Source of the DNA: Serinus canaria
Taxonomy: Eukaryota > Chordata > Aves > Passeriformes > Fringillidae
Direction: 5' to 3'
DNA length: 64,000 nt
Assembly: GCF_022539315.1 (NCBI RefSeq)
Contig: NC_066335.1
Span: forward strand, 3,563,214 to 3,627,213
Shown here: one piece after another, positions 1 to 12,511 of the stretch
Numbering within the stretch: the stretch's first letter is position 1
Layout: the number at the start of each line of letters is the position of its first letter
Translations under genes and position numbers: made by a program
Notes under the pieces: generated by a model
Database searches by the model: none
Seen by the model: only the letters and a program-made list of their open reading frames with translations
Told to the model about the DNA's origin: nothing

Positions 1-230
1 CCACCCTGCACCTGGTTGGTGGGATCCCTACTCCTCCCCTCCCTCTCTCCCGGGGGTTAAAAGACCCAGCGACCACATGGTTCAGGATCCTGTTGGTGTT
101 GTTATGGGATTCAGGACCCTGCCATCCGAATAAACCCTGGATGGAAACTCTGGCAGGATCCACTCCTTCCTTCACCTCGCCTTAAAGCACCTGCACAGAG
201 GTGAACCGGGGCGTGTGTGTGTCTGAGCCT
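1..230 (+). mobile_element. 3' part of a solo retroviral LTR (family D)
   Basis: A TATA-like TTAAAAG (57-63) is followed 66 bp later by AATAAA (129-134), the order expected of U3-R-U5. The stretch resembles 15,240-15,640. The left end is outside the window, and no viral coding sequence follows. Confidence 0.55.
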
Positions 231-1040
231 GTCTCCAGTGCCAGCTGCAGCACCCAGCCAGCCAGAGGTGTCTGAGGGGAAACCACCCCAGAGCCACCCT
301 TGGGTCAAACAGCACAGGCTGGGCAAGCCTGGGCAGCCCCATCCGGAATTATTTCCATACACAGGCAACTGCAGCACTCCCCATCACCTCCAGGAAAGGC
401 CCTGAACCCCTCTCTGCCAGGCTGTGACCCCAGAGATTCGGGGTAAGCCCCATCCCTGCATCCCAGACTTTCTCCCAGCCCCACAGAGCCGTCAGCTCCT
501 CCTGCAGATCCCACAAACCCTCGGCTGCCACAGCTCCCACTGCGGGACAGGAGGACCAAGCTGGAACATTTGCAAAGCCTGAAATACTGGAAAAGCTCCC
601 AAAGCAGCTACAATCCCGACTTTGCAGCCATCCAATATTTACCACAGAGCCCTCAAATGTCACTCTGAGTGTAATGAACGGGGCTGGGAAGGAAGGAGCC
701 TTTGGGATAATCAGCACAGCTCAGGCAGTGACCTATGAATCACTTTGCAGGAAGTCCATCCTCCTTCCCAAGCAAAACGTGCATTGAAGCAGCTGAACAG
801 GAGCTTGGTTGTCCAGGCTGGGTCAGAATGAATGGGACAATGAACTGAAATAGTGAATGCGCAAGGATTTCGTCAGGAATTCGAGCCTGAGAGTCCCCTG
901 TACGTGTCAAGGTGAAGGGAGCTTGGAGGGGAAGTCAGGAGAGAGGAAGAGAAGCAGGACTGGGGCAGCAAAATTGAATGAGTCTGAAATGGTCTGTGCA
1001 GGCAGAGATTCCAAAGGGGGGTGTCTGAGCCCACTCCAAG
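231..1040. other. No gene seen
   Basis: Unique-looking sequence between the LTR fragment and the first minisatellite. The overlapping short frames have no recognisable domain. Confidence 0.6.
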
Positions 1041-1372
1041 CTCACAAATCCAGCACTCACAAATTGAACATTCTAAACCCACAAATCCAGCACTCAAAAC
1101 TCACAAATCCAGCACTCAAAACTCACAAATCCAACACTCACAGATACAACACTCACAAATCCAGCACTCACAAATCCAGCATTCACAAATCCAGCACTCA
1201 CAAATCCAACACTCACAGATACAACATTCACAAATCCAGCACTCACAAATCCAGCACTCACAAATCCAGCACTCACAAATCCAGCATTCACAAATCCAGC
1301 ACTCACAAATCCAGCACTCACAAATCCAGCACTCTAAACTCACAAATCCAACACTCACAAATCCAGCACTCA
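1041..1372. repeat. 15-bp minisatellite (CACAAATCCAGCACT)
   Basis: About 22 copies with a few substitutions. The unit length is divisible by three and several frames lack stops, so long open frames run through it on both strands. Confidence 0.95.
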
Positions 1373-1743
1373 GCACTGCCACAACAATACCTGGCAATGT
1401 TTTTCCAAGGGGACAATAAAACCTTAATAGTTCTGCAGCCTCACACTCTGTTTCCTCTCAAATTTTGTTGTCCACCACCTGAGCTGACAGAATTTGGGGC
1501 TCTGATTGAAGAGCATTGGGTTGAGCGTTGGGGGATCTGGTTGTCACCCCAGTTACACACAGAGATTTTTGGGAAGCCACTTCCTCCTCCTCTGCCTGTT
1601 TTCCGTTTGTGGACAGGAACTAACAATTCTTGCTCTGCCCAGCTCCTCCTCTGGCCTCTTTGGGGCTCCTTGGAGAAAATTCAGGCTCCTGCAAAATATT
1701 CATGCAGGGCTTGGCAGGAGGGAGCCAAGGTTTTGCCTGTGAC

Positions 1744-2285
1744 CTATGGAATATCCCAGCAGCAGAAGACATTCCCTGTGGAACATCCCAGAAGCAGAAG
1801 ACATTCCCTATGGAACATCCCAAAAGCAAAGGACGTTCCCTGTGGAACATCCCAGAAGCAGAAGACATTCCCTATGGAACATCCCAGAAGCAGAAGACAT
1901 TCCCTGTGGAACATCCCAGGGACATCGCAGCAGAAGACATTCCCTTGGATATCCCAAGCAGAAGCATCCATATGGAACACCCCAGAAGCAGAAGACATTC
2001 CCTACAGAATATCCCAGCAGCAAAGGACGTTCCCTATGGAACATCCCAGAAGCAGAAGACATTCCCTATGGAACATCCCAGAAGCAGAAGACATTCCCTA
2101 TGGAATATCCCAGAAGCAGAAGACATTCCCTATGGAACATCCCAGAAGCAGAAGACATTCCCTATGGAACATCCCAGAAGCAGAAGACATTCCCTGTGGA
2201 ACATCCCAGAAGCAGAAGACATTCCCTGTGGAACATCCCAGAAGCAGAAGACATTCCCTGTGGAACATCCCAGAAGCAGAGCCCA
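1744..2285. repeat. 32-bp minisatellite
   Basis: About 17 copies built from GAACATCCCAGAAGCAGAAG plus ACATTCCCTATG. Some units are shortened around 1915-1990. All three + frames stay open, so frames crossing it are not evidence of a gene. Confidence 0.95.
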
Positions 2286-2399
2286 GCTGGTTTTGCTGCA
2301 GGAGCTGCTGGGAAATCACTGATTTCCAGTTATGGCTCCGTTGCTTTACACACTGGGATCAGCCTGGCCTCCAGTAATTCCTGACATAATTCACATTAT

Positions 2400-3430
2400 C
2401 CTGACTGTGGAATATTAAATCTGGCCGGGTGTGTGCTCAGCACAGCCCTGCAGGGATGCTCCATGCCCTGTGCCCTCCCTGGCATGGGCTGGGATGCCAG
2501 GCAGAGCTGCTGAGTCACGGCCATCCCAACAGGATAATCCTGATGCTCAGGTTGTGTTTCCTCAGTTCTGCACCAGTTGTGATGCAGATTTTGATGATCT
2601 CAAAGGCCATTTCTTCCCTCGGATGTCCCTGATCCTCTGACATTTAAACAAAAGGCAATCCTCCCACGGCTTCTGCTGGGAAGAGCTGGCACCTTGCCAA
2701 TCACAATATTCCCCTCCTCTTCCCAATGACGTGGGAACGAGGCCTGGGTGCCTCCAAGGAGGGTCTGAGCAGGGCAAATCCTCCGTGCTGGGGGCTTAAA
2801 CTGAGCTTTAGCTTCAGGCAGAGGCTGGCACAGGGGTGGTGGAGTTGCTTCACCCACAGCTTCTGGCTAATAATCATTAGAGCTGTTAAAATAGTTCATT
2901 AAAAATTAAAAGTCCTAATGGGAACCCCCCAGCTAGATAAAATCCCCTTCCTAAACAAGTGCAGAAAAGCAGGGTATGATTTACCACAAATTGCATTTAA
3001 ATACTTGAATAGGCAAGAGCTCTGCAGGGAGGGTTAAAATAACCCCCAAATTAGAACATTCAGACATGAGAACATTCAGACATGAGAACATTCAGACATG
3101 AGAACATTCAAACATCACAACATTTAAGCTCACCCATGGGAGGAGAAGGTGAAGAACTCCCCAGATTACCTCAGCAAATTACTCAGCACCTGACTTTGTG
3201 TCTTGCCTTGGGAGAGGAAGGAAGTCCCAGCTCTCAAACTCTCCAGTTTCCTTCTGCTTTGCCATTCCCACCAGCAATGCCACCAAGAGCTCGCTGGTGT
3301 CCCCAAACGTCACTGCTGGAGCACGGGATGGTGGGGACAGACTCCATCCATCTGCTCTCCCTGGGATGGATGGGGATCCATGGGATTCACACACAGGTTC
3401 AGCTCAGCCTGGAGCTTGGGGCACAGATCA
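2400..3430. other. No gene seen; small 16-bp repeat at 3055-3112
   Basis: Unique sequence apart from four copies of GAACATTCAGACATGA at 3055-3112. Confidence 0.6.
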
Positions 3431-3434
3431 AGGG

Positions 3435-3525
3435 CAGACTTGGCCACCCAAGTGTTGGGTGAAAGGTTGGCCTCGAGGATCTGAAAGGTCTTTTCCAACC
3501 TCAATCATTCCGTGACCCTAGAACT
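3435..3525 (+). mobile_element. CR1 LINE, 3' end
   Basis: A CR1-like terminus, 'ggttggcctcgaggatctg' then 'aaggtcttttccaacctcaa', ends with a short tail. Only the extreme 3' end survives, as is normal for 5'-truncated CR1 copies. Confidence 0.7.
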
Positions 3526-3529
3526 GCTC

Positions 3530-4215
3530 TCCCACCCTGGAGGACTCCCCTCCCCTATCCCAGGAGATCCCAAAGCCAGTGATTAATTCCATTCCAAATT
3601 TTCATTTGTCCAAAGGAGAACAAAGGCCGTGGCGGGGCACTCGCAGAAAAAGGAAGGAATACATTGTCATCATCCAACAATCAGGAATAATGAGAAAGGT
3701 CAGGAAAACACACAAAAGGCCAAGGCTTCAGCTGGTGGAGCAGCAGAGCTCCACTGGTGACACTGGGTCAGAAATTTTACTGCATCAGCTGCTCCTACCC
3801 CATCGGAAGCCTTGGAGCACAACTTGCAGAGGAACAATTTGGGAATTGAAAAAAAAAAAAAACCAAAAAAGAAACCAAATCCCAAAGTCCAGCCAAACGC
3901 AGCAGATCCGTGACTTCCATGGCTCTCTGGGCTGTATTCCCCAGCCTCCAGCTGATGAAACTCCCTTTAATCCGTTCCTATTTCCCTCTTTATTGCACAA
4001 CTGCTTTAAAGCCCTGCAAATTCCATGGAATGCCAGGGCAAACTGCCCAGAATTCCTTATCCCAGAATCCTGCAGCATTAAACTGACAATTCCAGATTGT
4101 GGCACAGATCTCTTTCCCTTCAGCTGGATGCTGGGAGGCTTAAAGGGAATCCTCACAATCCTGTGGGTTGCAAAAGGAAAACTCCTGCTGTTTTCTTGGC
4201 ACCTCAAGCAGCACA
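3530..4215. other. No gene seen
   Basis: Unique sequence with an A-rich run at 3849-3885. Confidence 0.6.
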
Positions 4216-4219
4216 AGGG

Positions 4220-4440
4220 GAACCGGGCCTCGAGTTGTGCCGTGGGAGCTTCAGGTTGGATATCAGGGAACATTTCTGCACTGGAAGAGTGGTCAAGCAC
4301 TGGGACAGGTGCTCCAGGAAGTGCTGGACAAAAAATGAGCAGTTGTGGCCATTCATGATTAGTGGGAATGGTGGGATATTGGTCAATGCTTGGACTTGAC
4401 GACCTTCAGGTCTTTTCCATCTTTTCCACCCAAAATGATT
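4220..4440 (+). mobile_element. CR1 LINE, 3' fragment
   Basis: The CR1 3' UTR pattern is visible: 'ttgtgccgtgggagcttcag', 'gtcaagcactgggacaggtg', then 'caggtcttttccatc'. It runs directly into the tandem array at 4430. Confidence 0.75.
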
Positions 4441-4862
4441 CTATAATTTTATGGAAACGTCAATAACCCCTCTTGGAAGTTGTTTCTACCCTTAATAATT
4501 CTTTAATACTATGGACACATCAATAACCCCTCTTGCAGGTCTTTTCCACCCTTAATAATTCTTTGATTCAATGGAGATATCAAAAACCCCTCTTGCAGCT
4601 CTTTTCCATCCTAATTCTTTGATTCAATGGAGATATCAAAAACCCCTCTTGCAGCTCTTTTCCATCCTAATTCTTTGATCAATGGAGATATCAATGGCCC
4701 CTCTTGGAGGTCTTTTCCACCCTTAATAATTCTCTAATTCAAGGGAGACATCAATAACCCCTCTTGGAGGTTTTTTCCACCCTAATTCTCTAATTCAAGG
4801 GAGACATCAATAACCCCTCTTGGAGGTCTTTTCCACCCTTAATAATTCTTTAATTCTCTGGA
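4430..4862. repeat. 54-60 bp tandem array derived from a CR1 terminus
   Basis: About seven copies. Each unit holds 'ggtcttttccacccttaat', the last bases of the adjoining CR1, plus 'gacacatcaataacccctct'. The array appears to have grown from the CR1 end. Confidence 0.85.
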
Positions 4863-4864
4863 CA

Positions 4865-5620
4865 CATCAGTGGCCCCTCTTTTCTCCCCTCCTCTTTCCC
4901 CGTGGGATCCCTTGGGCTCAGCCATCAATGTCCTCTCCCTGCTTTTAAAAGCCTGGCATCTCCATCCAAGGAACCCCAAATTCCAGAACGTTTCATCTCC
5001 CAGACCCTTCCCAATCCCTTGCTCCACGCCCCCCTCTGAGGGTTTTCCACGTGTAAGGGCAGAGATCTGAAGGACCGAGGCCTGGAGAGGCTGGCCCTGG
5101 ATGCGCAGAGAATTCTCCTCTCCGGGACTGTCAGCAGGAGCACGCTCTCATTATTAATATTTTGATGCTGGATATTTTTCCAGGCCAAATTGCAGCTTTC
5201 AAAGTTCTTCCCTGGCAGGAATTTGTCCCCTTTTATTTCTTGCATAAATGGGCCTCCAGGCAGCCTCCCGAAGGCCGAGTGAGGCAGCCCGTGGCGCTGA
5301 CACGCATGGGATGCTCCCTGCCGTGACTCACCCAGCAGATGTGCCTCGTCATGCGATGCCTGCAGTGCCACTGGGCAGGGAAACCAAATTAACTCATCCC
5401 TCAGAACTGCAGAATTCCAGGGAGAATCTGCACACCCAGGCATCGGATTGATTTCTTGTTCTTTGTTGGTAAAGTGGCAGAGGCAGAAATGAAATCAGCA
5501 GCCAGCCTGGGGAACACTGCTGCTCCTTCCGAGCAAGCTGGAGATCCTCTGGAAACCCTCGGGAAAAAAGCTGAAATGTTTCTTTTCCTGAAAGGGGTCT
5601 TGGGATGGGAGTTATTTCAT
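4865..5620. other. No gene seen
   Basis: Unique sequence. An open frame on the - strand (4925-5443) has no recognisable domain. Confidence 0.55.
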
Positions 5621-5621
5621 A

Positions 5622-5925
5622 GGATCATGGAATGGTTTGGGTGGGAAGGGACCTCAAAGTCACCCAGTGCCATCCCCTGCCCTGGGCAGGGACACCTCCC
5701 ACTGTCCCAGGCTGCTCCAAGCCCTGTCCAGCCTGGACTTGGACACTTCCAGGGATCCAGGGGCAGCCACAGCTTCTCTGGGAATTCCATCCCAGCCCCT
5801 CCCCACCCTCACAGGGAAGGATTTTTCCCTAATATCCCACCTAACCCTCTTTCTCAGTGGGAAGCCATTCCCCTTGTCCTGGCACTCCAGGCCCTTGTAA
5901 ATATTCTCTGCCTCAGTTCTCCTTT
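5622..5925 (-). mobile_element. CR1 LINE, 3' fragment
   Basis: The reverse complement of a CR1 end, about 300 bp, opens with 'atcatggaatggtttgggtg' and contains 'gggcagggacacctcccact'. Confidence 0.85.
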
Positions 5926-6297
5926 CCAGTCTAGAAGATCATTCTGGGAGGAGGGAAGTTGAGTGTAGGTGTTTCTTTCCCAGTTTGGGAGAAGTCACAG
6001 AAGCATCAGCCCCACAAATTTGTTTAAAAGTGATGGATTCTGTCAATCCCAAAAGCCATTTTTGACAGCTGTTCCAGGTATGTCCTAAGCTCACCTTTCA
6101 CACTTGGGCAAGGGTTGCCCTGACGTGTCCCTGGCTCCTCCAACCTTCTCCAGGCTGCACTCAGGGAGGGATGGTTGTGATTCCTGGCAGAAAGGGAAAT
6201 GAGAAACAGCCCCGGTGAGTCCAGAGCAGTTGGTGAAATCCATAATGCAAACCAAGACAAGGAATGGCTCAATTGGCAGGCACTGCTGAGTGGAAGC

Positions 6298-6810
6298 AGT
6301 TGGACATTCCCCACAGCTGGATATTCCCTGCAGCTGGATATTGCCCACAGCTGGATATTCCCCACAGCTGGATATATCCCTGCAGTTGGATATTCCCTGC
6401 AGCCGGATATTCCCCACAGCTGGATATTCCCTGCTCTTGGATATATCCCTGCAGTTGGATATTCTCTGAAGTTGGATATATCCCTGCAGCTGGATATTCC
6501 CCACAGCTGGATATTCCCTGCAGTCAGATATTCTCTGCAGTTGCATATATTTCTGCAATTGGATATTCCCTGCAGTTGGATATTCCCTGCAGTTGGATAT
6601 CCCCACAGCTGGATATATCCCTGCAGTCAGATATTTAACAGCAGAAGGATATTCCCCTCAGCTGGATATATCCCTGCATCAGATATTCCCTGCAGCTGGA
6701 CATTCCCTGCAGTTGGATATCCCCCACAGCTGGATATATCCCTGCAGTTGGACATTCCCTGCAGCTGGATATTCCCTGCAGTTGGATATTCCCTGCAGTT
6801 GGATGTTCCA
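6298..6810. repeat. 17-bp minisatellite (GGATATTCCCTGCAGTT)
   Basis: About 30 copies of 17-19 bp with CACAG/TGCAG variants. Many units carry CTGCAG or CAGCTG palindromes. Confidence 0.95.
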
Positions 6811-6814
6811 ACAC

Positions 6815-8965
6815 AAGTGTTGTGCTATCATTTAAAACTGAGGGGTTGAAAAGCTGACTCCATTCCCACTGAGGGAAAAAGCAGCACCTGTACCTAGCAC
6901 AGGTCTAAACAGACCTATACATTTTTAACTCTGCTTTCCCCCTTTTTCCATTCCAATGAGCATTCCATGAGCTCATTTCATGAGCTGCTGGGGTGTTTGT
7001 GTCTCCTCTCCCAGAGGAGAAAGTGGGCGTTGAAGTGGTGAAGGAATGGAAGAACTGTCAGAGGTCATTTACGGAGGTCACTCTTTCTTTCTCTACCTCA
7101 ATATTTGTCCCTTCCCCACCAGAGCAAAGGCAAATGGAGCACCTCTGCCCTGGAATCCTGGAATTCATGCTGAAGGACAGGGCAGGACCCCAGCCAGGAG
7201 AGAGGCCCAGCTTTCCTCCTGTGCCATCAGCCCTGGGCGTTCTGTCCCTCCCTCTGCAGCTGAAGCAGCTCCAGCCCAGCCAAAGCCAGGTAAGTGCAAG
7301 ATGCTGCTGACAGATTCCCAGAATCACAGATTAGGCTGGAAAGGACCTCTGAGATCATCAGTGCAGAGGCTTTATCCCACTGAACTCCAGATCCACGAGA
7401 GCTTATCTTTGTTCCAGACAGGCAGGTAATGAGGCAGAGCATCCATCTCCTTATCAGCTGCAGGTGAAAATTCCCCTTTAGTAGTTTTTAACTCAATCAC
7501 CCCAGACCTTTGATGAGCTCCAGTGGCTGCTCTGCTGGCCTAGCCACCATCACATCAGCAGCTCCTCTGGGGAGGATTTGTTCCAGATTCCCTTAATTAG
7601 CTCCTTGTGCCTCTCTGGAAGCCCCATTGGTGGCTGCTCTGTGTCACTCTGTGTCACCCCAGACATCCCACTCCATCCTTCCCACAGCATCCCACAATGC
7701 CTGCCGTGATCCTCACTCCCAGGTGTAATTTAAGGACAAATTGAGAGCCCCAGTGCAGATGGTGCTGCTGGGGATAATTGCCAGGGGTAGAGGAGCTGCA
7801 GGACCACGGGGCTGCCTCCAATGAGTTGCCTCTCTGTGAGCTGCCAGAGAGCACAAATCCCAGAAAAAGACCCCTTCCAGCCCAGAAAACAGGGATTATT
7901 CTCTTTCCAGAGGCTACAGCAAGGCCCTGTCAGCCCTGGGAGCAGCCCCAGCTCGTCCTGCAGGGGGATATCACAGCACACTCGTGTCCCTGAGCTCCCA
8001 AGGACAGCGGGCTCTGCACAGCCTCACCTGGTGCTGGCAGCCCGGGGATGGAGCCTGGAGGCTGCTGGGGCTCCAAGGGGAGCCACAAGGAGAGGATCCC
8101 AATGGGAAACCACTCCTGGGAAAGAGCTGCATTAACGAGCCTGCAGCTCGTTAACAGTGTGACTTCATCTCACCAGCCTGGTGCCTCTCCCAGGTCATGC
8201 CCACCTCAGTGACCCTGTCTGGTGACCACTGCCTCCTGGCACAGGGGCCTGGTTTGTCCTGGGAGCTCTTGGAGACATTTGTAAACAATATCAGAGCGAC
8301 AGAAGTGTGTTTTGAATAGCTCGGGATTCTGCAAATTCCTAAAAGTCGTGGTGGTAAATAATTCTCTCGATATGTTTGTTTACACAGCCAGACTTCAAAG
8401 CAACTCCCAATTCCCTTCCCTAAACTTTCCAGCAAACAGGAAAATGATGGAGAGCATCCTGGTCCTGCTCAGCCTGGCTGGAGAGGGCAGCAAAATGCCC
8501 CAGGGGTTCCCTGGGAGCCCAGCTCAGGTTGTTTTAGCCGCACCCTCAGGACCTGGGAGCAGGAACAAAGGTCCTGCTGGCACGAGGTGACTCGGGCTGA
8601 ATTAAACCCACACAGTTTGGTTCTGGACTGCATCCCTTTTAAAAATAGGAGAAGGTTACAAAACAACCATCACAGAAACCTCTTTGCCTCCCATCCCCAC
8701 TCCTGGGATGAATAATCCTGCGGAGGAGCAGTGGGCGAAGCATCAGGAGCTGACGTTTCTGCCAGCCCTGATTATAAACAACAACAGGACACAAATGGAA
8801 GAGCTCTTGGTTCATTTTTCCCATTAAAAAACCACTCGGTATTTCAAAGGAATCTGCCAGGGAAAGGCTTGTTTGAAAGTTCCACGGATGGAGCTACAAA
8901 TGAACTCATGAACAATTGTCTCTGTAAATGGTGCTTGGGGGTGGGAAGGGGGCAGAGGAGGAAGG
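6815..8965. other. No gene seen; small CR1-like piece near 7315-7400
   Basis: Mostly unique sequence. 7315-7400 ('agaatcacagattaggctgg' onward) looks like a minus-strand CR1 end. Confidence 0.5.
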
Positions 8966-8969
8966 GAAG

Positions 8970-9195
8970 AGGCTGCTTTCTCTCTGGTTTTCTCTCTGCT
9001 TTTCTCCCTGGTTTTCTTGTTGGTTTTCTCTCTGCTTTTCTCTCTGCTTTTCTCCCTGGTTTTCTCCCTGGTTTTCTCTCTGCTTTTCTCCCTGGTTTTC
9101 TCCCTGGTTTTCTCTCTGGTTTTCTCCCTGGTTTTCTCGCTGGTTTTCTCTCTGCTTTTCTCTCTGGTTTTCTCGCTGGTTTTCTCTCTGTGCTG
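8970..9195. repeat. 12-bp minisatellite (TTTTCTCCCTGG)
   Basis: About 19 copies with CTCTCTGC/CTCCCTGG variants. The + strand is rich in pyrimidines and G and almost free of A. The frames it opens (FSLVFSL and its complement) are artefacts. Confidence 0.95.
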
Positions 9196-9199
9196 CACA

Positions 9200-9850
9200 T
9201 GCCAGGCTCTAGAGGGGTGGCTTTCACCCTGACCCCCAGGTCCCTTCCATCAGCTGCACCAGGAGCACTGGGAGAGGGTCCCAAGGACCCCCAGGTGGAT
9301 CTGGCTCGGTGGTGTCCAGCCCTGCTGTGGATTTGAGTTTGCTGTTGAAGAGAGGAAAACCCTCGTTAACCTCAACAACCCTCTGGGGATGCTCAATCCA
9401 AAGGGAGGTGAAGGGATAGGATGGGGTATTTATTTGGTTTAGGCTTTTGTAAAATGCCTACGGTCAAACAAACATCTGGACTGTGGAATAGCAGCAGCCA
9501 GCCACAGCCTGAGCTGGGCTGGAGACACCAACCACTCTCACATCCCGCCAGAGAACGGGCCAAGGAAAATCTGATCCACAAACAACAATTACCAAAGGCC
9601 AGGGGTTAAGATGACCGAGGACTGGCTGAGCCCTTTGGGAAGACATGCCTGGAGCTCTGTTCCATGGCACTTTGGAATATGCTGTGGCATGTGGAGCCTC
9701 TCACATGGACATCATCCCTACCCTGAATCCAGGGCAGGGACGTGAGCGAGGTTTGGCAGAATTCCCATAACTCTTTGTGTCCCCAATAATTCAACCTAAA
9801 CATTCCAGGTCCTGCAAGGGGAAAGGCTCTGCCAGCTGGTTTGATGTGAC
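9200..9850. other. No gene seen
   Basis: Unique sequence between a minisatellite and an LTR. Confidence 0.55.
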
Positions 9851-9856
9851 CTGCAG

Positions 9857-10499
9857 GTGTCAGAACCCAGGACATCCCTCTGGCTGCCCTGGAGGACTCG
9901 AGACCCTGCCAGGGGGCATAGAGACCCTGGCACAGAGCCCAGGACACCTCTGCCTTTGGTTTTGACCCATGGAAAAAATTACCAACCTCATATGAGGATC
10001 TGCAAGACATGAAAGTTTGAGTAGAATGATAGTGAATTTACCACAGGGTGAATATGTAGAATTTTGGAGGTTTGGAATGGGGGTTCAGGAGGCAAGATGG
10101 AGGAATCTGGGCATGTCCTGTCCTCCTCCTTCTTCTTCTTCTTCTCCTCCATCTTCAGCTGTGATGGTGACACTTCTGGATTGGTTTAGAGTAGAGACAG
10201 ACTGTCTAACACAGGTGACAGGGATTGGGACGTTATTGTAAATAATGTACATGGAGTTTAGTATAAAAAGATAACACCACCCTGAGGGTGTCAGCGTGCC
10301 TCTGTCTGACCGGCTGGACAGATCTCAGCAGGCCAGAGAAAGAATGTTCTAGATAAGAAATAATAAACAGCCTTGAGAACAAGAACAGAGGAATCCTGAC
10401 TCCTTCTTTGACTTCCGGGCTGGGAAAAGAGACCTGTGAGTACCTCAGAGTCACTGTGAGCAGAGAAATCCCGAGAAGCAGGAAATTCCTCGTGGCTCA
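9857..10499 (+). mobile_element. Solo retroviral LTR (family A)
   Basis: Starts TGTCAGAACC (9858) and ends GGCTCA. It holds a TCC/TTC polypyrimidine tract, a TATA box (GTATAAAAAG, about 10260-10270) and an AATAAA signal (about 10360). GACCTGCAG occurs on both sides (9848-9856 and 10500-10508). An inverted relative lies at 16328-16934. There is no coding interior. Confidence 0.85.
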
Positions 10500-10539
10500 G
10501 ACCTGCAGTGAGGTGCTGCAGGACGTGGAAGGGGAGATG

Positions 10540-10880
10540 TTCTGCAAAGAAGAGATGATGTTCTGCAAAGAGGAGATGATGTTCTGCAAAGAGGAGATGA
10601 TGTTCTGCAAAGAGGAGATGTTCTGCAAAGAGGAGATGATGTTCTGCAAAGAGGAGATGTTCTGCAAAGAGGAGATGTTCTGCAAAGAAGAGATGTTCTG
10701 CAAAGAGGAGATGTTCTGCAAAGAGGAGATGATGTTCTGCAAGGAGGAGATGATGTTCTGCAAAGAGGAGATGATGTTCTGCAAAGAGGAGATGTTCTGC
10801 AAAGAGGAGATGATGTTCTGCAAAGAGGAGATGATGTTCTGCAAAGAGGAGATGTTCTGCAAAGAGGAGATGATGTTCTG
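10540..10880. repeat. 18/21-bp minisatellite (ATGTTCTGCAAAGAGGAG)
   Basis: About 18 copies; an ATG trinucleotide is optionally added, giving 18- or 21-bp units. Because both are multiples of three the frame stays open (M-M-F-C-K-E-E), but there is no sign that it is translated. Confidence 0.95.
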
Positions 10881-11291
10881 CAGGAGCTCGGGACTGAATC
10901 CACTGTCACGGATCCCTGGTGGAGATCCCAGCTCAAGGTGGAGCCGCTCCAAGCTCCGTGTCTCCAGGCTGGGATGTTCATCCCACACAGCACAAGGTTT
11001 CCTTTTCCCTTATCCTCTAGATAATGGATTCTGCATCCAGGAGGAATTGGGAATTTAACCAAGGCCATCCCATAATGCTGGCTGGTCCCATTGTCTGATT
11101 AACAGGCAATGGGGAAAGTCAGAGAGAATTTGAGGTTCCAAATGCAGACCAGGCTCAGAAATCAAACAAGGATTAAGACCAAGGTTCTGGAAATGGTCCA
11201 GTCTCATTCCTTCCCTGCCAAGAGAGCAGCCCCTCCTTGGGGAATCCCACAGGACTGACCCCAGACCTCACTCAAACACAGGGATGGGTGG

Positions 11292-11475
11292 GTGACAGAA
11301 TCCTGCAATGGTTCATTTGGAAGGGACCTTAAATCCCACCCAGTGCCACCCCTGCCATGGCAGGGACAGCTCCCACTGGGAGCTCCAGCCTGGCCTTGGG
11401 CACTGCCAGGATCCAGGGGCAGCCACAGCTCCCTGGGAATTCCATCCCAGCCCCTCCCCACTCTCCCAGGGCATG
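11292..11475 (-). mobile_element. CR1 LINE, 3' fragment
   Basis: A minus-strand CR1 end ('aatggttcatttggaaggga' to 'cccctccccactctcccagg') that stops where the 270-bp direct repeat begins. Confidence 0.8.
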
Positions 11476-11770
11476 AATGTTAAAGGTTTTAAAGGCTCTG
11501 GCTGGGTCCCAGAGCAGCCTCAGAGGGCAGGAGGATGCAGAGCAGGCCAGACAGTCCCAGAGAGGATTTTGGACAGGCACTTTGGGCTCTGCAGTGCATT
11601 CATTGCTGAGAAATCCGTTCACAGATTTCCACATGGCCCATCCCACTGGAATGCACTGAATTACTCAGATCTTTTAGCAAGTACCTGTGCAAACATCCTG
11701 CACCTCAGAGAGGAGAGGCAAGGCTGCAGGAGACTGAACACACACAAGAGAGTGAGGGAACATCTCTCAC
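11475..11770. repeat. Direct repeat unit, copy 1 (about 270 bp)
   Basis: Nearly identical to 13728-14005, sharing 'gagcagcctcagagggcagg' through 'gagagtgagggaaca'. It begins TGT and ends ACA, but no TATA box, poly(A) signal or target duplication is clear, so its class is unknown. Confidence 0.85.
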
Positions 11771-12007
11771 AGACTTGGCTGTGATGTTTTTTAGAAATCA
11801 GCTGGGTTTTTTAGAGATGAGGAAAAAAGAGACAAAGAATCTATTTCAGCACTTAGCTGTGATCCTGGGAGACGTAACAGGGCTGGAATGAACCCCAACA
11901 AACACGAGGCACAACCCCCTTGTGTTTAATTAATTGGAATTAATCCCAACAAACACAGGAGTCTTTAAAAGGGCTGAAACAGGAAACCACTGGAGAAACA
12001 TCTCCAG

Positions 12008-12373
12008 TGTCACCCACATGTTTTATGAAAAATCCTTTCCTTGGGGTTTTCCCTCCTGAGGAGCTGAGAGGCCTCAGGACCAAACTGCAAACAAAGATTC
12101 TCTGCTGCTGTGGGTGCAGCAGGTGGGGCTGGGATTGGGCTCTGTGGTTGTTTCTCATCAAGGGCCAATCCCAGCCCAGCTGCCCAGACTGGCTGGGGCA
12201 CAGACAAACCTTTGTCATTCATTCCTTTTCTATTCTCAGCTTCCTTCTGATGGAATCCTTCCTTCTGTTCTTTTAGTGTAGTTTTAATATAATGATATCA
12301 TAAAATAATAAATCAGCCTTCTGAACATGGAGTCAGATCCTCATCTCTCCCCCATCCTGGGACCCCTGTCACA
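12008..12373 (+). mobile_element. Solo retroviral LTR (family E) with 6-bp target duplication
   Basis: Starts TGTCACCCACATG and ends GTCACA. CTCCAG flanks it exactly (12002-12007 and 12374-12379). It has AATAAATCAGCCTTCTG and 'acatggagtcagatcctcat' near its 3' end, shared with the LTRs at 40-43 kb. Confidence 0.88.
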
Positions 12374-12511
12374 CTCCAGTTCTCCAGGACCCCAAATCCC
12401 CCCTCCAGAATCCAAGGGAAGATTCCAGGAGACCCAAAATGGAATTTTAATGCCTGAAACTCCTGGACTGCTCCAACACTTCAGCCCTTCCATCCCAAGG
12501 CACCACAAATG

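Noticed and set aside
857..2377. 506-codon open frame on the + strand
   Set aside because: It spans two minisatellites whose units lack stops; the peptide is repeat translation with no domain.
8824..9336. Overlapping repetitive open frames on both strands
   Set aside because: A 12-bp array (multiple of three) keeps several frames open at once.
10408..11068. Over 200-codon frames on both strands with M-F-C-K-E-E repeats
   Set aside because: Generated by 18/21-bp units; the upstream part is LTR.
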